Assembly: GCA_946479405.1 (NCBI GenBank)
Contig: CAMLGD010000197.1
Span: 1-6,052 of the forward strand
DNA: 6,052 bases
Reading direction: 5' to 3'
From: an uncultured Vogesella sp.
GTDB taxonomy: Bacteria; Pseudomonadota; Gammaproteobacteria; Burkholderiales; Chromobacteriaceae
Shown: piece after piece, positions 5,538-6,052 of the stretch
How positions within the stretch are numbered: the first letter of the stretch is position 1
Layout: each line of letters opens with the position of its first letter
Notes under the pieces: generated by a model
Seen by the model: only the letters and a program-made list of their open reading frames with translations
Told to the model about the DNA's origin: nothing
The model's database searches: none
Position numbers and translations under genes: made by a program

Positions 5538-6052
5538 TCAGCATTCCACGATGTTGACCGGCACCTCGATCACATTGATCGCCAGGCCGCCACGCGCGGT
5601 TTCCTTGTACTTGTTGCTCATGTCGCGGCCGGTGTCGCGCATGGTCTTGATCACCCTGTCCAGCGATACGAAGTGCTGGCCGTCGCCACGCAGCGCCATG
5701 CGTGCGGCGTTGATGGCCTTGATCGCCGCCATGGCGTTGCGTTCGATGCACGGCACCTGCACCAGGCCGCCCACCGGGTCGCAAGTCAGCCCCAGGTTGT
5801 GCTCCATGCCGATCTCGGCGGCGTTCTCCGCCTGTTCCGGTGTGCCGCCCAGCACTTCGGCCAGCGCGCCGGCGGCCATGGAGCAGGCGGAGCCGACCTC
5901 ACCCTGGCAGCCGACTTCGGCGCCGGAGATGGAGGCATTGAGCTTGAACAGGATGCCGATGGCACCGGCAGTAAGCAGGAAGCGCACCACGCCGTCCTCG
6001 CTGGCATTGGGCACGAAACGGGCGTAGTAGTGCAGCACCAGGCCAGCTTGAA
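5538..6052 (-). CDS. sdaA: L-serine ammonia-lyase (L-serine dehydratase), C-terminal part, 5' end outside window
   Basis: SdaA converts L-serine to pyruvate and ammonia in the cytoplasm using an oxygen-sensitive [4Fe-4S] cluster instead of pyridoxal phosphate. The window holds the last 170 residues of a protein usually near 460 aa, entering in frame at [12 protein letters not shown]. The cluster cysteines are visible in [10 protein letters not shown] and [14 protein letters not shown]. The spacings (42 residues from the first to the LTC cysteine, then 11 to the VPC cysteine) equal those of Cys343, Cys385 and Cys396 in the Legionella enzyme as I recall it. [14 protein letters not shown] is a further family motif. 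The protein ends in a cysteine (NIVEC), the residue that in the Legionella structure bends back to ligate the fourth iron. It is convergent with the binding-protein gene and has its own terminator. TdcG and SdaB are close relatives, so the paralogue name is less certain than the activity. Confidence 0.95.
   Translation of the reverse strand, partial: QAGLVLHYYARFVPNASEDGVVRFLLTAGAIGILFKLNASISGAEVGCQGEVGSACSMAAGALAEVLGGTPEQAENAAEIGMEHNLGLTCDPVGGLVQVPCIERNAMAAIKAINAARMALRGDGQHFVSLDRVIKTMRDTGRDMSNKYKETARGGLAINVIEVPVNIVEC

Noticed and set aside
5509..6027. 172-codon + strand frame opposite sdaA
   Set aside because: It is the antisense shadow of sdaA; the - strand carries the conserved cluster cysteines and family motifs.
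1..6052. Mobile elements, CRISPR arrays, tRNA or rRNA genes, toxin-antitoxin or defence genes
   Set aside because: I looked on both strands and found no transposase or integrase motifs, no regularly spaced direct repeats, no cloverleaf-like sequence and no gene other than the three metabolic or transport genes.

Overview
This window looks like an ordinary chromosomal stretch of amino-acid catabolism and uptake genes from a moderately GC-rich proteobacterium. A betaproteobacterium of the Neisseriales/Chromobacteriaceae type is my best guess. That rests on the PutA form, the codon habits (nearly all Leu as CTG and Pro as CCG in the transport gene) and the gene content. It is inference, not a database match.

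Layout. Positions 1-120 are a GC-rich edge segment that may hold the end (+ strand) or the start (- strand) of a neighbouring gene; I cannot decide which. Positions about 121-433 are a lower-GC, gene-free leader with a terminator-like hairpin, small inverted repeats, a likely putA promoter, and a 10-bp palindrome of FadR/GntR operator type overlapping its -10 box. Positions 434-4045 encode a complete PutA (1203 aa), the bifunctional proline dehydrogenase / L-glutamate-gamma-semialdehyde dehydrogenase. It lacks the N-terminal ribbon-helix-helix repressor domain of E. coli PutA but keeps the C-terminal domain (type B architecture). A bulged terminator-like hairpin follows. Positions 4165-5391 encode a 408-aa LivJ/LivK-like ABC substrate-binding protein with a lipoprotein signal peptide and no transporter genes beside it. 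Positions 5399-5530 hold four stem-loops between convergent genes, including one strong terminator for each gene. Positions 5538-6052 (- strand) hold the last 170 residues of SdaA, the iron-sulfur L-serine dehydratase; its start lies outside the window.

Together: PutA turns proline into glutamate, SdaA turns serine into pyruvate and ammonia, and the binding protein captures an amino acid (probably branched-chain) from outside, so the region fits a cell that feeds on amino acids. The three genes appear to be separate transcription units. I see no transposase, integrase, CRISPR array, tRNA or rRNA, and nothing that I would call a new biological system. The points most worth following up are the candidate putA operator, the orphan lipid-anchored binding protein and the dense hairpin cluster at 5399-5530.
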